Source: CAZBDU01 sp964490725
Lineage (GTDB): Bacteria; Spirochaetota; Spirochaetia; SZUA-6; DRHE01
Length of the DNA: 64,000 bases
Assembly: GCA_964490725.1 (NCBI GenBank)
Contig: CAZBDU010000001.1
Location: 1 to 64,000, forward strand
Reading direction: 5' to 3'
The notes under the pieces are model-generated. The model worked only from the letters and a program-made list of their open reading frames with translations, searched no databases and was not told the origin of the DNA. Made by a program: the position numbers and the translations under genes. Positions 52,070-61,377 of this stretch are shown piece after piece. The first letter of the stretch is position 1; the number at the start of each line of letters is the position of its first letter.

Positions 52070-53485
52070 TCAGCCCAACCTCGCCGTGGCTTTCACGTAG
52101 GGGCCGCCCGTGGAGGTCTTCACGTACTCCTTATGCCCTTTGCCGCACATGCCGCTGCCGCTGAGCACCACCTCGGGGCCCACCATGGTGATGCTCGAGA
52201 GCAGCTCCGGCACGTAGCCGGTGACGATCACCGGCGAGACCACCTGGCCGGTCAGCCTGCCGTCGCGGATCTCCCGGCCGTAGAGGATTTCCCCCTGGAT
52301 GCCCCAGTTCTTGGGGTCCTCCATGCCGCTCAAGAACTTCTCCAGCAGGTAGCCGTGCCTTACCGAGGCGATCATCTCTTCCAGGGTATGGGCGCCGGCG
52401 GCGAAGAAGGTGTTGGTCATGCGGGCGTAGGCTTTGCGGGCAAAGCTCTCCCGGCGGCCGTTGCCCGTGGCCGGCTGTCCCAGCGCCAGGGCCGAGAGCT
52501 GGTCGTTGATGCCTGTGCGCAGCACTCCGTCCTCGATCACCACCGTGTCCGTGCCGGGGTTGCCCTCGTCGTCGAACCAGTAGGAGGCCACCTGCCGGGC
52601 CGCGGCGGCGCCGTCGTGCATCGTCACCAGGTCGGAGGCCACCTGCTTTCCCAGGTAGTCCACCGCCCGGGCCCGGCCTTTGACGAACATGTCCGCCTCC
52701 ACCCCGTGCCCGAAGGCCTCGTGAGCGATCAGGCCGGCCACGTCGGGGGAGAAGATCACCTCGTACAGACCGGGCTCGGGGCGCCCGGCGTCCAGCAGCT
52801 CCAGGACCTCCGCCAGGGCGGCCTCCACTCCCTGGTCCATCTCCTCCAGCAGCTCCAGCCCCGCGAGCCCGGAAAAGCTGCGGTACAGATAGCGCAGCTG
52901 CTCCTGCCGGCGCACCAGGGGGACCAGGTAGCCCTGGCTCCACAGGTAGCTCTGCCGGAGATCACGGCTCTCGGAGAGAAACAGCTTGGAGACGGTCAGC
53001 GTCTCGTAGCGCACCTCCAGATCCACCAGGTCCGCCTGCGACAGACCCCGGTCGCGGATGCGCTCCAGCCGCTCCAGCACCTCGGAGGCCCGGGCGGGCT
53101 CGGGGAGGAGCGCCACCTCCGCCCGGAAGCGGCCCCGGGCCGCCTTCCCGGGGGCAGGCGGCGGGTAGGGAAAGGGCGCAAGGGAGCCGGTGTTGTCGGC
53201 CAGCCGGGCCCCGATGCGTTCCGCCAGCGCCTCCAGCTGCCCTTCGGGAATGCTGTTGAAGGAAAACTCGGCGTATCCCCCCTCCACGCAGGCGCGCACC
53301 ACGAAGCCGCGTTCGTTGAAACGGCTGTCCGCCACGGAAGTGTCGTTCCTGCGGGCCGAGCAGCGAAACCCTGCGCAGTCGGTCCCCAGCACCGAGACGC
53401 AGGTGAAACGCCGTGCCAGCTGCCGCACGAGCTGCTGCAGCTGCGGCCGCCGGCCATCGAGGTACGCCGAGAAGGGAACCTGCAC
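52070..53485 (-). CDS. tldD: TldD-family zinc metallopeptidase
   Basis: 471 aa. Zinc motif HEAFGH in GLIAHEAFGHGVEADMF, then GTDTVVIEDGVLRTGINDQ and the C-terminal GYVPELLSSITMVGPEV and SGMCGKGHKEYVKTSTGGP segments of TldD. The GTG at 53485 starts just before the first predicted helix and six bases after the stop of the small GspE_N-like gene; the longer open frame overlaps that gene. Middle of a three-gene operon. Confidence 0.92.
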   Translation of the reverse strand: MQVPFSAYLDGRRPQLQQLVRQLARRFTCVSVLGTDCAGFRCSARRNDTSVADSRFNERGFVVRACVEGGYAEFSFNSIPEGQLEALAERIGARLADNTGSLAPFPYPPPAPGKAARGRFRAEVALLPEPARASEVLERLERIRDRGLSQADLVDLEVRYETLTVSKLFLSESRDLRQSYLWSQGYLVPLVRRQEQLRYLYRSFSGLAGLELLEEMDQGVEAALAEVLELLDAGRPEPGLYEVIFSPDVAGLIAHEAFGHGVEADMFVKGRARAVDYLGKQVASDLVTMHDGAAAARQVASYWFDDEGNPGTDTVVIEDGVLRTGINDQLSALALGQPATGNGRRESFARKAYARMTNTFFAAGAHTLEEMIASVRHGYLLEKFLSGMEDPKNWGIQGEILYGREIRDGRLTGQVVSPVIVTGYVPELLSSITMVGPEVVLSGSGMCGKGHKEYVKTSTGGPYVKATARLG

Positions 53486-53490
53486 GCGCG

Positions 53491-53703
53491 TCAGTATCCG
53501 GCTTCTTCCCGTTCCTTTTCCAGAACGGCGCGGTTGAGAACCTTTTCGCTGATGTAGCCCTTGCGCACGGCGATGCGGCCGAACATCTCCCGGCCGGGGC
53601 CGTTGCTGTGGCTCTGCTCCTGCAGGACGTCCTGCGCCTGCTCCACGCTCAGAAGCCCCTTCTTGATCAGGTAGGAGGCAAGCTTCAGCTTCTTCTTCTG
53701 CAT
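53491..53703 (-). CDS. GspE_N/MshEN-like mini-protein
   Basis: 70 aa: KLASYLIKKGLLSVEQAQDVL, FGRIAVRKGYISEKVLNRAV, the two-helix pattern of the N-terminal domain of type II secretion/pilus ATPases, here standing alone. GAGGAGG precedes the ATG. In some MshE-type proteins this domain binds cyclic di-GMP; the arginines for that are not evident here. Leads the tldD-pmbA operon. Confidence 0.7.
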   Translation of the reverse strand: MQKKKLKLASYLIKKGLLSVEQAQDVLQEQSHSNGPGREMFGRIAVRKGYISEKVLNRAVLEKEREEAGY

Positions 53704-53739
53704 GGCGGCACCTCCTCGAAGCGCACCAACGTTTCCTAT

Positions 53740-53768
53740 AGTATCGACGCAAGAGGCCGGACGGGCAA
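53740..53768 (-). promoter_or_regulatory. promoter of GspE_N-tldD-pmbA operon
   Basis: Minus strand TTGCCC (53768-53763), 17 bases, GATACT (53745-53740); leader of about 30 bases with GAGGAGG. Confidence 0.65.
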
Positions 53769-53875
53769 GTGGGAAAACCGGAGGAGTGGGCCGCTGGGCC
53801 GGCGCGAGGGCGGCGCCGGTCAGGCCCGCCGGTGCCCGCGGGCCGCGGCGAGCCGTCTGCCCAGGCGCGGCCGAA

Positions 53876-54370
53876 TTAGAGGCGCTCTGGCCAGTAGCGC
53901 CAGAGCTTGGCCTCCGCGCGGATCTCCCCCTCCCTGAAGGAGCTCCATCCTTCCAGGTACTCCTCGACGCTGCCCGCCTGGGCCCACAGGCGGTACTCGT
54001 CCGCGGCGATCAGGGCCTCCGCCAGGCAGGCGAACTCGAGGTAGCCCTCACCCCGCTCCAGCGCAAGCGGAGCCAGGGTGCGCGTGTCCAGCGCCCGGAC
54101 CAGCAACGTCGTTTCGGCGGCGGGGCTGAAGCGGAACACCTTGGTGATGTGCGGAAAGGCGGTCACGAAGCCGATGCCCTGGTGGCCCGCCTCCCGGAAG
54201 GCAGCCGCGAACTCCCGAATGGACATCCCCGAGCGGGACCAGAGGTAGCGCCGGGGCTCCGGGCGATCGGGAATCTCCAGGGCGTAGATCTTGAAGGCGC
54301 TGGGCTCCTGCCGGACCAGCTCGGTCGCCACGGTTCGGGCGCGGTAGCTTTTCCCTCTCTGGACCACCAT
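53876..54370 (-). CDS. hypothetical protein
   Basis: 164 aa, no signal peptide or membrane segment. Mixed alpha/beta, with RARTVATELVRQEPSAFKIYALEIPDRPEPRRYLW near the N-terminus. No family recognised. GGAGGGAGGAG precedes the ATG by about seven bases, supporting a real gene. Divergent from the URO-D-like gene. Confidence 0.7.
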   Translation of the reverse strand: MVVQRGKSYRARTVATELVRQEPSAFKIYALEIPDRPEPRRYLWSRSGMSIREFAAAFREAGHQGIGFVTAFPHITKVFRFSPAAETTLLVRALDTRTLAPLALERGEGYLEFACLAEALIAADEYRLWAQAGSVEEYLEGWSSFREGEIRAEAKLWRYWPERL

Positions 54371-54519
54371 TTCCTGCTCCTCCCTCCGACCGGCTCAGCC
54401 TACATCGGATGACCGCAGCGCCGCAACCTGCAGGGCCCTGCCTGCCAGGCTCTGCGAGGCCCTGCGACGCCCGGCGGCGGCTCCTGGAAAAACTCTCGCC
54501 TTCGTGCGACCATGAAGAC

Positions 54520-55602
54520 ATGACCGTCCGACAGACCGTGCTGGGTCGGTTCCGCTCCTCCCGCGAGCGCGAGCCCCTCTATCTGCCCGACCTGAGCCTC
54601 TGGCACCGCCGTCACCGCCGCGACGGCAGCCCCTGGGGGGAGCTCTCGCTGGCGGAGCTGTGCCGGGCCCTGGAGGTTCCCTGCTGGCTTCCGGTCAGCC
54701 CCTACCGGCGGGAAACCGCCGGGGTGGAGGTGAGCGCGGAGGAGGAGGGCGGCCGCCGCATCCTGCGCTGGCTCACCGATCGCGGCGTCCTGGAGGCCAC
54801 CTGGACGCTGGGCCCCGACGGCGAGTGGTGGCAGGAGAGCTACCCCGTGAAGAGCGAGTCCGATCTTCCGGCGGCGGTGGAGATCGTGCGCCAGACCAGC
54901 TATGTCCCCGAGCTCTGGGACGTGGAGCAGGCCGAACGGGAAGCGGGGGAGGACGGCGTGGTGGCGGTGGAGATCCCGCAGACTCCCTACGCGGAGCTCC
55001 TGCATTCCTTCTTCGGCTGGAAGGAGGGGCTGGTGCTGCTCTGGCAGCAGGCGGAGGCCGCAGGCGAGCTGCTGCAGCTTCTGGCGGAGAGGCTGCACGG
55101 GCTGGTGGAGGAGCTGGCCACCGCCGGGGGACCTTCGCTGGTGGTGGCGCCGGACAATCTGGACGCCCGCTTCATCACGCCAGAGGTGTTCGAGAGCCGC
55201 TTCCTGCCCGACTACCGGCGCTGCGCGCGGACGCTGCAGCGCGCGGGCAGGCTCCTGGTAGTTCAGGCCGGAGGGCCGGTGCGGCGCTTCCTGCCGGCGC
55301 TGGCGGAGGCCGGAGTGGCGGGGGTGGAGGGAATCTGCGCCCCGCCGCAGAGCGACGCCTCCCTGGCGGAGGCCCGGCAGGCCGCCGGTCCCGAGTTGAC
55401 TCTGTGGGGCGGCATCGCCCAGGATCTGCTTCTTCCCACGCACGGGGAGGAAGAGTTCCGCGCCGCAGTCCGCGCTGCGGTCCGGCAGGCACGCACGCTG
55501 GACCGCACCCTCATCGGTGTGGCCGACAGGGTGCCCGCGGATGCCCTGCCGGAACGGCTGGAATCGCTGCCGGGGCTGATCGTAGAGGCGGGGGGAAGCT
55601 GA
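54520..55602 (+). CDS. uroporphyrinogen decarboxylase (URO-D)/cobalamin methyltransferase-like protein
   Basis: 360 aa with the (beta/alpha)8 layout of the URO-D superfamily: LVVAPDNLDARFITPEVFESRFLPDYRR, VVQAGGPVRRFLPALAEAGVAGVEGI, LWGGIAQDLLL. No haem cluster is nearby, so a corrinoid methyltransferase-type role (MtaA/CmuA relatives) is more likely than haem synthesis; it could pair with the reductive activator at 11.7-13.5 kb. The ATG at 54520 is chosen because the upstream frame looks non-coding; no clear RBS. Confidence 0.78.
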   Translation: MTVRQTVLGRFRSSREREPLYLPDLSLWHRRHRRDGSPWGELSLAELCRALEVPCWLPVSPYRRETAGVEVSAEEEGGRRILRWLTDRGVLEATWTLGPDGEWWQESYPVKSESDLPAAVEIVRQTSYVPELWDVEQAEREAGEDGVVAVEIPQTPYAELLHSFFGWKEGLVLLWQQAEAAGELLQLLAERLHGLVEELATAGGPSLVVAPDNLDARFITPEVFESRFLPDYRRCARTLQRAGRLLVVQAGGPVRRFLPALAEAGVAGVEGICAPPQSDASLAEARQAAGPELTLWGGIAQDLLLPTHGEEEFRAAVRAAVRQARTLDRTLIGVADRVPADALPERLESLPGLIVEAGGS

Positions 55603-55627
55603 GACCGCGATGCGCCGCCGGGCCGGG

Positions 55628-56836
55628 CTAGGGGTTCCCCGGGGCTCCGCCGGCAGACCGGGAACGCGCAAAGGGCAGGGCTGCGTTCAGGGCGTCGATC
55701 TGCCCCTGCTCCAGCTGGTTGATCTCACCCAGGTAGGTGCGGAGGATGGCGTCCAGCCTGGGGTCCCAGAAACGGTGCAGGCTGTGGTTGGAGACGGCGC
55801 GAAAGCCCCGGCGCACCTTGTGAGGTGAGCCCGCCCCGGGGTCGAAGCGGCGCACGCCATGGTGGATGGCCCATTCGATGGGGCTGTAGTAGCAGGCGTT
55901 GAAGTGCAGGGCGTTCAGATCCCTGGCGGTGCCCCAGTACCGGCCCAGCAGCAGGTCGTCCTTCCTGAGCAGCATGGACAGCGCCAGGGGCTGCTGCCCC
56001 GCTTCTTCCTGATAGGCCGCCACCAGCAGCAGCCGGTGGCGGAAGGACTCCCCCGCAGCCTCGAAGAACTCGGGAGTCAGGTACTTGCATCCCCAGGGAC
56101 CGAACTTGTCGTTGGTGCGCTCGTAGTAGCGGTACATCCGCGACAGGAGAGAGGAGCGGATCTCCCCGTCCGCCAGCGCCCGCAGCCTGATTCCCTGGGC
56201 CTGCATTGCCTGCCGTTCGCGGCGGATGTTGCGCCGCTGGTTCTTGTTGAAGACCGAGAGGTACGCCTCGAAGGTGTCGAACCCGGGATTCTGCCACAGG
56301 TAGCTCTGGTGAAGCCAGGCGCTGTACCCGCGAGCCTCCACCTGGGAACGCCAGGAGGGATCCACGAAGAGGAAGCTGGCGCCCCCCAGGCGGTTCTTTC
56401 TGCAGAAGCGCTCGATCTGCTCGAGCATCAGCCCGGTCAGCGCCCCTTCGTCCTCCTCGGGGCAAACCAGGAAGCGGTAGCCCACCGCCGGGGTGACCGG
56501 GCTCATTCCCACCAGCTTGGGGTAGTAGCGCACACCCAGCCGCCCCGCCACCTCCGCCCACATGTAGTCGTACACGAACTCCCCGGCGCTGTGGGTCTTC
56601 ACGTACAGCGGGGCGGCCCCTACCAGCCGCCCCCCGCGGCGCACCACCAGGTGCCGCGGAATCCATCCCGCCTCGGGGACGATGCTTCCGGATTCCTCCA
56701 TCAGGCGCAGCCATTCCCACTCCAGGATGGGGGTGGGGAGGGGCAGCGCCAGCGCGTCCCACTCCTGCCGGTCGATCCGCTCCATGCGGTCCACCCACTC
56801 CACGCTGAGGGGCTGCTTGTTGACGGTTGCGCTCAT
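55628..56836 (-). CDS. FemAB/DUF482-like GNAT-fold peptidoglycan-associated protein
   Basis: 402 aa. Family features: EWDALALPLPTPILEWEWLRLMEESG, GAAPLYVKTHSAGEFVYDYMWAE, FNKNQRRNIRRERQAM, ERTNDKFGPWGCKYL, FNACYYSPIEWAIHHGVRRFDPGAGSPHKVRRGF (given in parts; about residues 25-375). These resemble tandem GNAT FemAB-type aminoacyl transferases; substrate unknown. The ATG follows a -10 box by eight bases with no RBS. Confidence 0.85.
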   Translation of the reverse strand: MSATVNKQPLSVEWVDRMERIDRQEWDALALPLPTPILEWEWLRLMEESGSIVPEAGWIPRHLVVRRGGRLVGAAPLYVKTHSAGEFVYDYMWAEVAGRLGVRYYPKLVGMSPVTPAVGYRFLVCPEEDEGALTGLMLEQIERFCRKNRLGGASFLFVDPSWRSQVEARGYSAWLHQSYLWQNPGFDTFEAYLSVFNKNQRRNIRRERQAMQAQGIRLRALADGEIRSSLLSRMYRYYERTNDKFGPWGCKYLTPEFFEAAGESFRHRLLLVAAYQEEAGQQPLALSMLLRKDDLLLGRYWGTARDLNALHFNACYYSPIEWAIHHGVRRFDPGAGSPHKVRRGFRAVSNHSLHRFWDPRLDAILRTYLGEINQLEQGQIDALNAALPFARSRSAGGAPGNP

Positions 56837-56844
56837 CTTTGTCG

Positions 56845-56873
56845 AATTTCGCCCTCCCGCCGGCGAGCGTCAA
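56845..56873 (-). promoter_or_regulatory. promoter of DUF482 gene, leaderless type
   Basis: Minus strand TTGACG (56873-56868), 17 bases, GAAATT (56850-56845), then eight bases to the ATG. The -10 match is only moderate. Confidence 0.5.
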
Positions 56874-56955
56874 GACCGCCCCCGCGGGGCCCGCGCGGGC
56901 CGCCCGCCGCCGGGGCGAGAGGTCCCGGCGGCATCCTCTCCCGGGCAGCGGCTGT

Positions 56956-57915
56956 TCAGCGGCCCGGGATCAGCACGAGCTTGCCGGTGGTGCGGCGTCC
57001 TTCCAGGTCGCTGTGGGCCCGGGCCGCTTCCGACAGCGGGCGCTCCTGGAAGCGCAGCTGCAGCTCCCCCGAAGCCACCCAGCCCAGGACGTCCCTGGCC
57101 CTGGCGAGCAGGGTCTTCCGGTCGGCCACGTAGTTCGCCAGGGAAGGCCGCGTCAGAAACAGAGACCCCCCCGCTGCGAGCAGGGCAGGATCGAAGCTGT
57201 CCACCTTCCCGCTGGACTGCCCCAAGAGGGCCAGCATGCCCAGCGGTTTCAGGCACGCCAGGCTGTCTGTGAAGGTGTCGCGGCCCACCGAATCGTAGAC
57301 CACGTTGACCTTCTCCCCGGCCAGCCGTTCCCGGAAGCTCTCGCGGGTGTAGAGAATGACCTGGTCGGCGCCCGCCTCCCGGGCCAGGCGGGCCTTCTCC
57401 TCGGTGGAAACCGTGCCGATGACGGTGGCCCCCCGGCGCTTCGCCATCTGCACCAGCAGAAGCCCTACACCACCGGCGGCGGCGTGGACCAGGCAGCGGT
57501 CCCCGCTGGACAGCGCGTAGGTGCTGTGGGTCAGGTAGTGGGCCGTCATGCCCTGCAGCATCACCGCCGCAGCCTGCTGGAAGCTCAAGCCCTCCGGAAT
57601 GGGCACCAGCCTGTCCGCGGGCACCAGGGCGTGCTCCGCGTACGCTCCCGGGACCATGCAGAAGGCCACCCGCTCGCCGGGCTTCGGCTCCCGCACCCCC
57701 GCGCCCACGGACTCCACGGCGCCCGCCCCTTCCGCGCCCAGGACGTGAGGCAGACTCACGGGGTACAGCCCGGTTCGATGGTACACGTCGATGAAATTGA
57801 CCCCGGCCGCCTCCATGCGGATCAGCGCCTGCCCCGGCCCCGGGGAGGGCACGTCCCGCTCGCGGACCTGCATCACCTCGGGGCCTCCGTTGCGTTCAAT
57901 CGTGATCGTCTTCAT
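56956..57915 (-). CDS. zinc-independent quinone oxidoreductase (QOR, MDR family)
   Basis: 319 aa. MDR fold with GVNFIDVYHRTGLYP, HVLGAEGAGAVESVG, CLVHAAAGGVGLLLVQMAKRRGA (NADPH-binding loop AAGGVG) and no zinc-ligand cysteines. Reduces quinones by NADPH. The ATG at 57915 begins KTITIERNGGPEVMQ; six bases upstream is TATCTT (57927-57922), so the message is probably leaderless. Confidence 0.94.
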   Translation of the reverse strand: MKTITIERNGGPEVMQVRERDVPSPGPGQALIRMEAAGVNFIDVYHRTGLYPVSLPHVLGAEGAGAVESVGAGVREPKPGERVAFCMVPGAYAEHALVPADRLVPIPEGLSFQQAAAVMLQGMTAHYLTHSTYALSSGDRCLVHAAAGGVGLLLVQMAKRRGATVIGTVSTEEKARLAREAGADQVILYTRESFRERLAGEKVNVVYDSVGRDTFTDSLACLKPLGMLALLGQSSGKVDSFDPALLAAGGSLFLTRPSLANYVADRKTLLARARDVLGWVASGELQLRFQERPLSEAARAHSDLEGRRTTGKLVLIPGR

Positions 57916-57986
57916 AGGTTCAAGATACCCCACTGCCGGCCTGTCGGCGAGCCCCGGCGCGGGGCATCCCACAATCCGGCAGCACG

Positions 57987-58015
57987 TTGCAAAACCCGCG
58001 CAGCGGGTATACGTT
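57987..58015 (+). promoter_or_regulatory. promoter of GGDEF-EAL gene, near-leaderless
   Basis: TTGCAA (57987-57992), 17 bases, TACGTT (58010-58015), nine bases to the ATG at 58025; no Shine-Dalgarno. TATACG at 58008 is an alternative -10. Confidence 0.5.
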
Positions 58016-58024
58016 TAGGACACC

Positions 58025-60211
58025 ATGGGCGGAGTGAAGGACGGGCCCGAACCGCTGCATCACCTTCTCCTGGAGCACACCAGCGACGCCGTGATCCTTC
58101 TGGACGGCGAGGGCAACGTCACGGGGGTCAACCCGGCGTTTACCCGCATCTTCGGTCTGGAGGAGCGTGAGGTCCTGGCGAAGGACGCGCGGCTGCTGGT
58201 GGCCGAGTCGACTCGCCAGGCCTTCGGGGTAACCTTCCGGGAGGTGCTGCAGGCCTCCGGCGAGCAGACGGACCCCGCGGACCGCAGCGGCAAGGCCCGG
58301 AGTGCAGCGGCGCCGCTCCGGCTGGCGGGGCTGCACAAGGACGGTCAGGAGCTGGCCCTGGAGTGCATCCTGGTCCCGGGCGCTGCGATCGGGGCTGCAG
58401 CGGTGGCCATCATGCGGGACCTCACCGATCACCAGTCGATCTCCTACCAGCTGCGGGCCAGTCAGGAGAGCTACCGGGCGCTTTCCGAGACCACCACCGA
58501 CGCCATTCTCCAGATCAACGAGGAGTTCGAGGTCCTGTTCGCCAACACGGCGGCGGGAGCCATCTTCGGCGCCGAAAGCACGCAGCTGCTGCGCGAGGAG
58601 TTCTCCGCCCTCTTCCCCGAACCCGTCTACGAACGCTACAAGGGGGAGTTCCGCAAGTACTTCGTCATCGACGATCCGCACCGCAAGGCGAGCCGGCTGC
58701 GCAACACCATCGAGATCCTGGGCCGCAGGCAGGACGGGGAGATCATCCCGCTGGAGATCTCCTTCGGCAACTCCACCAGCGTGGCCGGACAGCGGATCCT
58801 CACCTGCATCGTTCGCGACATATCGCAGCGCAAGAAGACCGAGCACAAGCTGCGCTACCTGGCCTACCACGACCGGTTGACGGACCTGGGCAATCGCGAT
58901 CTGTTCACCGTGTCCCTCAAGGAGTTTCTGGCCAACTTCCGCCGCTACGGAGACGGCAAGGGGGCCCTGCTGTTCCTGGATCTGGACGGCTTCAAGAAGG
59001 TGAACGACACCCTGGGCCACAACCTGGGAGACAAGATCCTCTTCGAATGCGCGCGGCGTCTGTCCAACTGCCTGCGGGAGAGCGACCACGTGTACCGCTA
59101 CAGCGAAGAGCTGGACTACGAGGGGGCCTCCAAGGATCTGTTCCGCTTCGGCGGAGACGAGTTCGTGATCCTCCTGAGCCGCCTCGCCAAGTCCACGGAC
59201 GCCGCGGTGGTGGCGCAGAAGATCATCGACACGATGCGCAGGCCCTTCGTGGTCAAGGGGCACGAATCGATTTCACAGGTCAACCTGGGGGTGAGCATCG
59301 GCATCGCCCTCATACCGGACAACGGTGCGGACAGCGACAGCCTCATCAGCAGCGCCGACGTGGCCATGTACAAGGCGAAGGAACGGGGCAACCGCTACAT
59401 GTTCTTCACCGACGAGATGAACCGCATGGCCACCGAGCGGCTGCTCCTGGAGGCCGGGGTGCGCGCCGCCCTGGAGCAGGAGCAGTTCAGGCTCCATTAC
59501 CAGCCCCAGGTGGGCGCCACCGGAGAGGTGCTGGGCGTAGAGTGCCTGCTGCGCTGGTCGGACCCGCGCCAGGGAGAGGTCCCCCCCGCCCAGTTCATCC
59601 CCATCGCGGAGGAAACGGGTCTGATCGTCCCGCTGGGAGCCTGGATCCTGGAGACCGCCTGCCGCCAGCTCAGGCTCTGGAGCGAGCAGGGACACACGAA
59701 TCTGTTCGCCTCGGTGAATCTGTCGGTGCGGCAGTTCGAGCAGGAGCACGTCGTGGACACCATCGTCCGCATCATCGAGTCCACCGGCACCGATCCCCGC
59801 AACCTGAAGATCGAGATCACCGAGAGCAGCATCATCAACAATCCGCTGGAGGCGCGGGGCAAGATGGAGGAGCTGAAGGAGCGGGCCCCGGGTATCCGCA
59901 TCGCCATCGACGACTTCGGCACCGGCTACTCCTCGCTGAGCTACCTCAGCGAGCTGCCCGTGGACGTGCTCAAGATCGACCAGTCCTTCGTCATCAACCT
60001 GGACCGCGGCAGCAACACCAAGATCGTGAACGCCATCATCGCCCTGGCCCAGAGCATGAACCTGGAGGTCGTGGCGGAGGGGGTGGAGACGGAGCGGCAG
60101 TTCCTCTACCTCAAGGAGCGGGGCTGCCAGGTGTTCCAGGGCTTCCACTTCGGGCGCCCCGTGGACGTCCGGAAGATCGAGGCGGTGCTGCGCAGGGGAA
60201 GGCTTCCCTAA
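58025..60211 (+). CDS. PAS-PAS-GGDEF-EAL cyclic-di-GMP enzyme
   Basis: 728 aa, cytosolic. Two PAS sensor domains (about 8-135 and 145-275), a diguanylate cyclase domain with intact GGDEF (about 376-380) and a phosphodiesterase domain whose EAL motif reads ECL (VECLLRW) but which keeps NLSVRQF, EITES, DDFGTGYSSL, KIDQSF and AEGVET. Both catalytic halves look usable. Converges with the CBS-GGDEF gene. Confidence 0.95.
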   Translation: MGGVKDGPEPLHHLLLEHTSDAVILLDGEGNVTGVNPAFTRIFGLEEREVLAKDARLLVAESTRQAFGVTFREVLQASGEQTDPADRSGKARSAAAPLRLAGLHKDGQELALECILVPGAAIGAAAVAIMRDLTDHQSISYQLRASQESYRALSETTTDAILQINEEFEVLFANTAAGAIFGAESTQLLREEFSALFPEPVYERYKGEFRKYFVIDDPHRKASRLRNTIEILGRRQDGEIIPLEISFGNSTSVAGQRILTCIVRDISQRKKTEHKLRYLAYHDRLTDLGNRDLFTVSLKEFLANFRRYGDGKGALLFLDLDGFKKVNDTLGHNLGDKILFECARRLSNCLRESDHVYRYSEELDYEGASKDLFRFGGDEFVILLSRLAKSTDAAVVAQKIIDTMRRPFVVKGHESISQVNLGVSIGIALIPDNGADSDSLISSADVAMYKAKERGNRYMFFTDEMNRMATERLLLEAGVRAALEQEQFRLHYQPQVGATGEVLGVECLLRWSDPRQGEVPPAQFIPIAEETGLIVPLGAWILETACRQLRLWSEQGHTNLFASVNLSVRQFEQEHVVDTIVRIIESTGTDPRNLKIEITESSIINNPLEARGKMEELKERAPGIRIAIDDFGTGYSSLSYLSELPVDVLKIDQSFVINLDRGSNTKIVNAIIALAQSMNLEVVAEGVETERQFLYLKERGCQVFQGFHFGRPVDVRKIEAVLRRGRLP

Positions 60212-60230
60212 AGCTCCTGCTCGAGCTCGG

Positions 60231-61265
60231 CTAGGGATAGCACTCCACTCGGTTGCGTCCCCGTTCCTTCGCCCTGTACATGGCGTAGTCGGCGTTGCGC
60301 ACCAGCGTGTCCGAATCGCGCACCTTCTCCGAGAGCTCTCCGATCCCGAAGCTCATGGTGATCCGCAGCGTCTGCTCCCCGCAGTGGAAGGGATACGCCT
60401 CCACCACCCGCCGGATCTTCTCCGCGGCCACTCTGGCTCCGGCCTCTGGGGTCTGGGGGAGGATCACCACGAACTCCTCGCCGCCGTAGCGGGCGACGAT
60501 GTCGGACTTGCGCAGGCGGGAGACCACGTTCAGATCGTCCAGGCTGCCGGTGAGGATGGAGGCGGTCTGCCGCAGGATCTCGTCCCCGCACTGGTGCCCG
60601 AAGTTGTCGTTCACGCTCTTGAAGAAGTCGATGTCGCAGAAGATCAACGCCAGCTGGTGGCCGTGACGCTTGGCCCGGGTGACCTCCTCGATGAGCCTGG
60701 CCTGGAAGTAGCGCTTGTTGTACAGCCCGGTGAGCTCGTCGGTGAGGCTGAGGCGCCGGTAGCGCTGGATCTCCTCCATGATGGCGGCCATCTTCTTGTC
60801 GTCCGACAGCTTGACCAGCTCCCTCAGGGATTCGATTTCCCGCTGGGCGTCCAGAAAGGCGTCCTCCAGCCGGTTCTGGTAGAAGTGGATCAGATCACGG
60901 ATGGAAACGATGCCGGTCAGCTGCTCCCCATCCAGTACCGGGATATGGCGCACGCCGTGCACCTTCATCTTCATGTAGACCGTGTCGTAGCCGTCGCTCT
61001 TCTGGGCGCTGATGGGATCGGCGGTCATGTAGCGCTCCACCGGGTGCGTCAGGGCCACCTCCGGCGGGGTCTCCTGGCGGCTGGCGAACAGCTTCAGCAC
61101 GTCCCGCTCGGTGAAGATGCCGGTGAGCTTCCCCTGGCGGGTCACCAGCACCGCCCCGATGCGGTGGCTCGCCATCAGGTCCACCGCCGCCCCCAGGGCG
61201 TCCTGGACATCCACGGTGACGGGGTCGCCCGTGATCCAGCTGTCGATTGTCCGGTCGATCTTCAT
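60231..61265 (-). CDS. CBS-pair GGDEF diguanylate cyclase
   Basis: 344 aa. Tandem CBS domains (about 8-135: IGAVLVTRQGKLTGIFTERDVL, VRHIPVLDGEQLTGIVSIRDL), a coiled-coil linker, then a GGDEF domain with GGEEF. CBS pairs usually sense adenine nucleotides, so this may tie cyclic-di-GMP synthesis to energy state. The ATG at 61265 follows AGGGA and the promoter below; the longer open frame is not coding. Confidence 0.93.
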   Translation of the reverse strand: MKIDRTIDSWITGDPVTVDVQDALGAAVDLMASHRIGAVLVTRQGKLTGIFTERDVLKLFASRQETPPEVALTHPVERYMTADPISAQKSDGYDTVYMKMKVHGVRHIPVLDGEQLTGIVSIRDLIHFYQNRLEDAFLDAQREIESLRELVKLSDDKKMAAIMEEIQRYRRLSLTDELTGLYNKRYFQARLIEEVTRAKRHGHQLALIFCDIDFFKSVNDNFGHQCGDEILRQTASILTGSLDDLNVVSRLRKSDIVARYGGEEFVVILPQTPEAGARVAAEKIRRVVEAYPFHCGEQTLRITMSFGIGELSEKVRDSDTLVRNADYAMYRAKERGRNRVECYP

Positions 61266-61294
61266 GGATCCCTGCCGGTAGGAGATGTTGAAGA

Positions 61295-61324
61295 ATACTA
61301 ATTGCTCGGTCGGCGGGATGTCAA
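61295..61324 (-). promoter_or_regulatory. promoter of CBS-GGDEF gene
   Basis: Minus strand TTGACA (61324-61319), 18 bases, TAGTAT (61300-61295); start near 61288, leader about 23 bases. Best -35 match in the window. Confidence 0.72.
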
Positions 61325-61377
61325 GAAAACCCCCCCGGGGTATCCCGCCTTCGGGCCCGCGAGGCGGGGCGCTTCGC

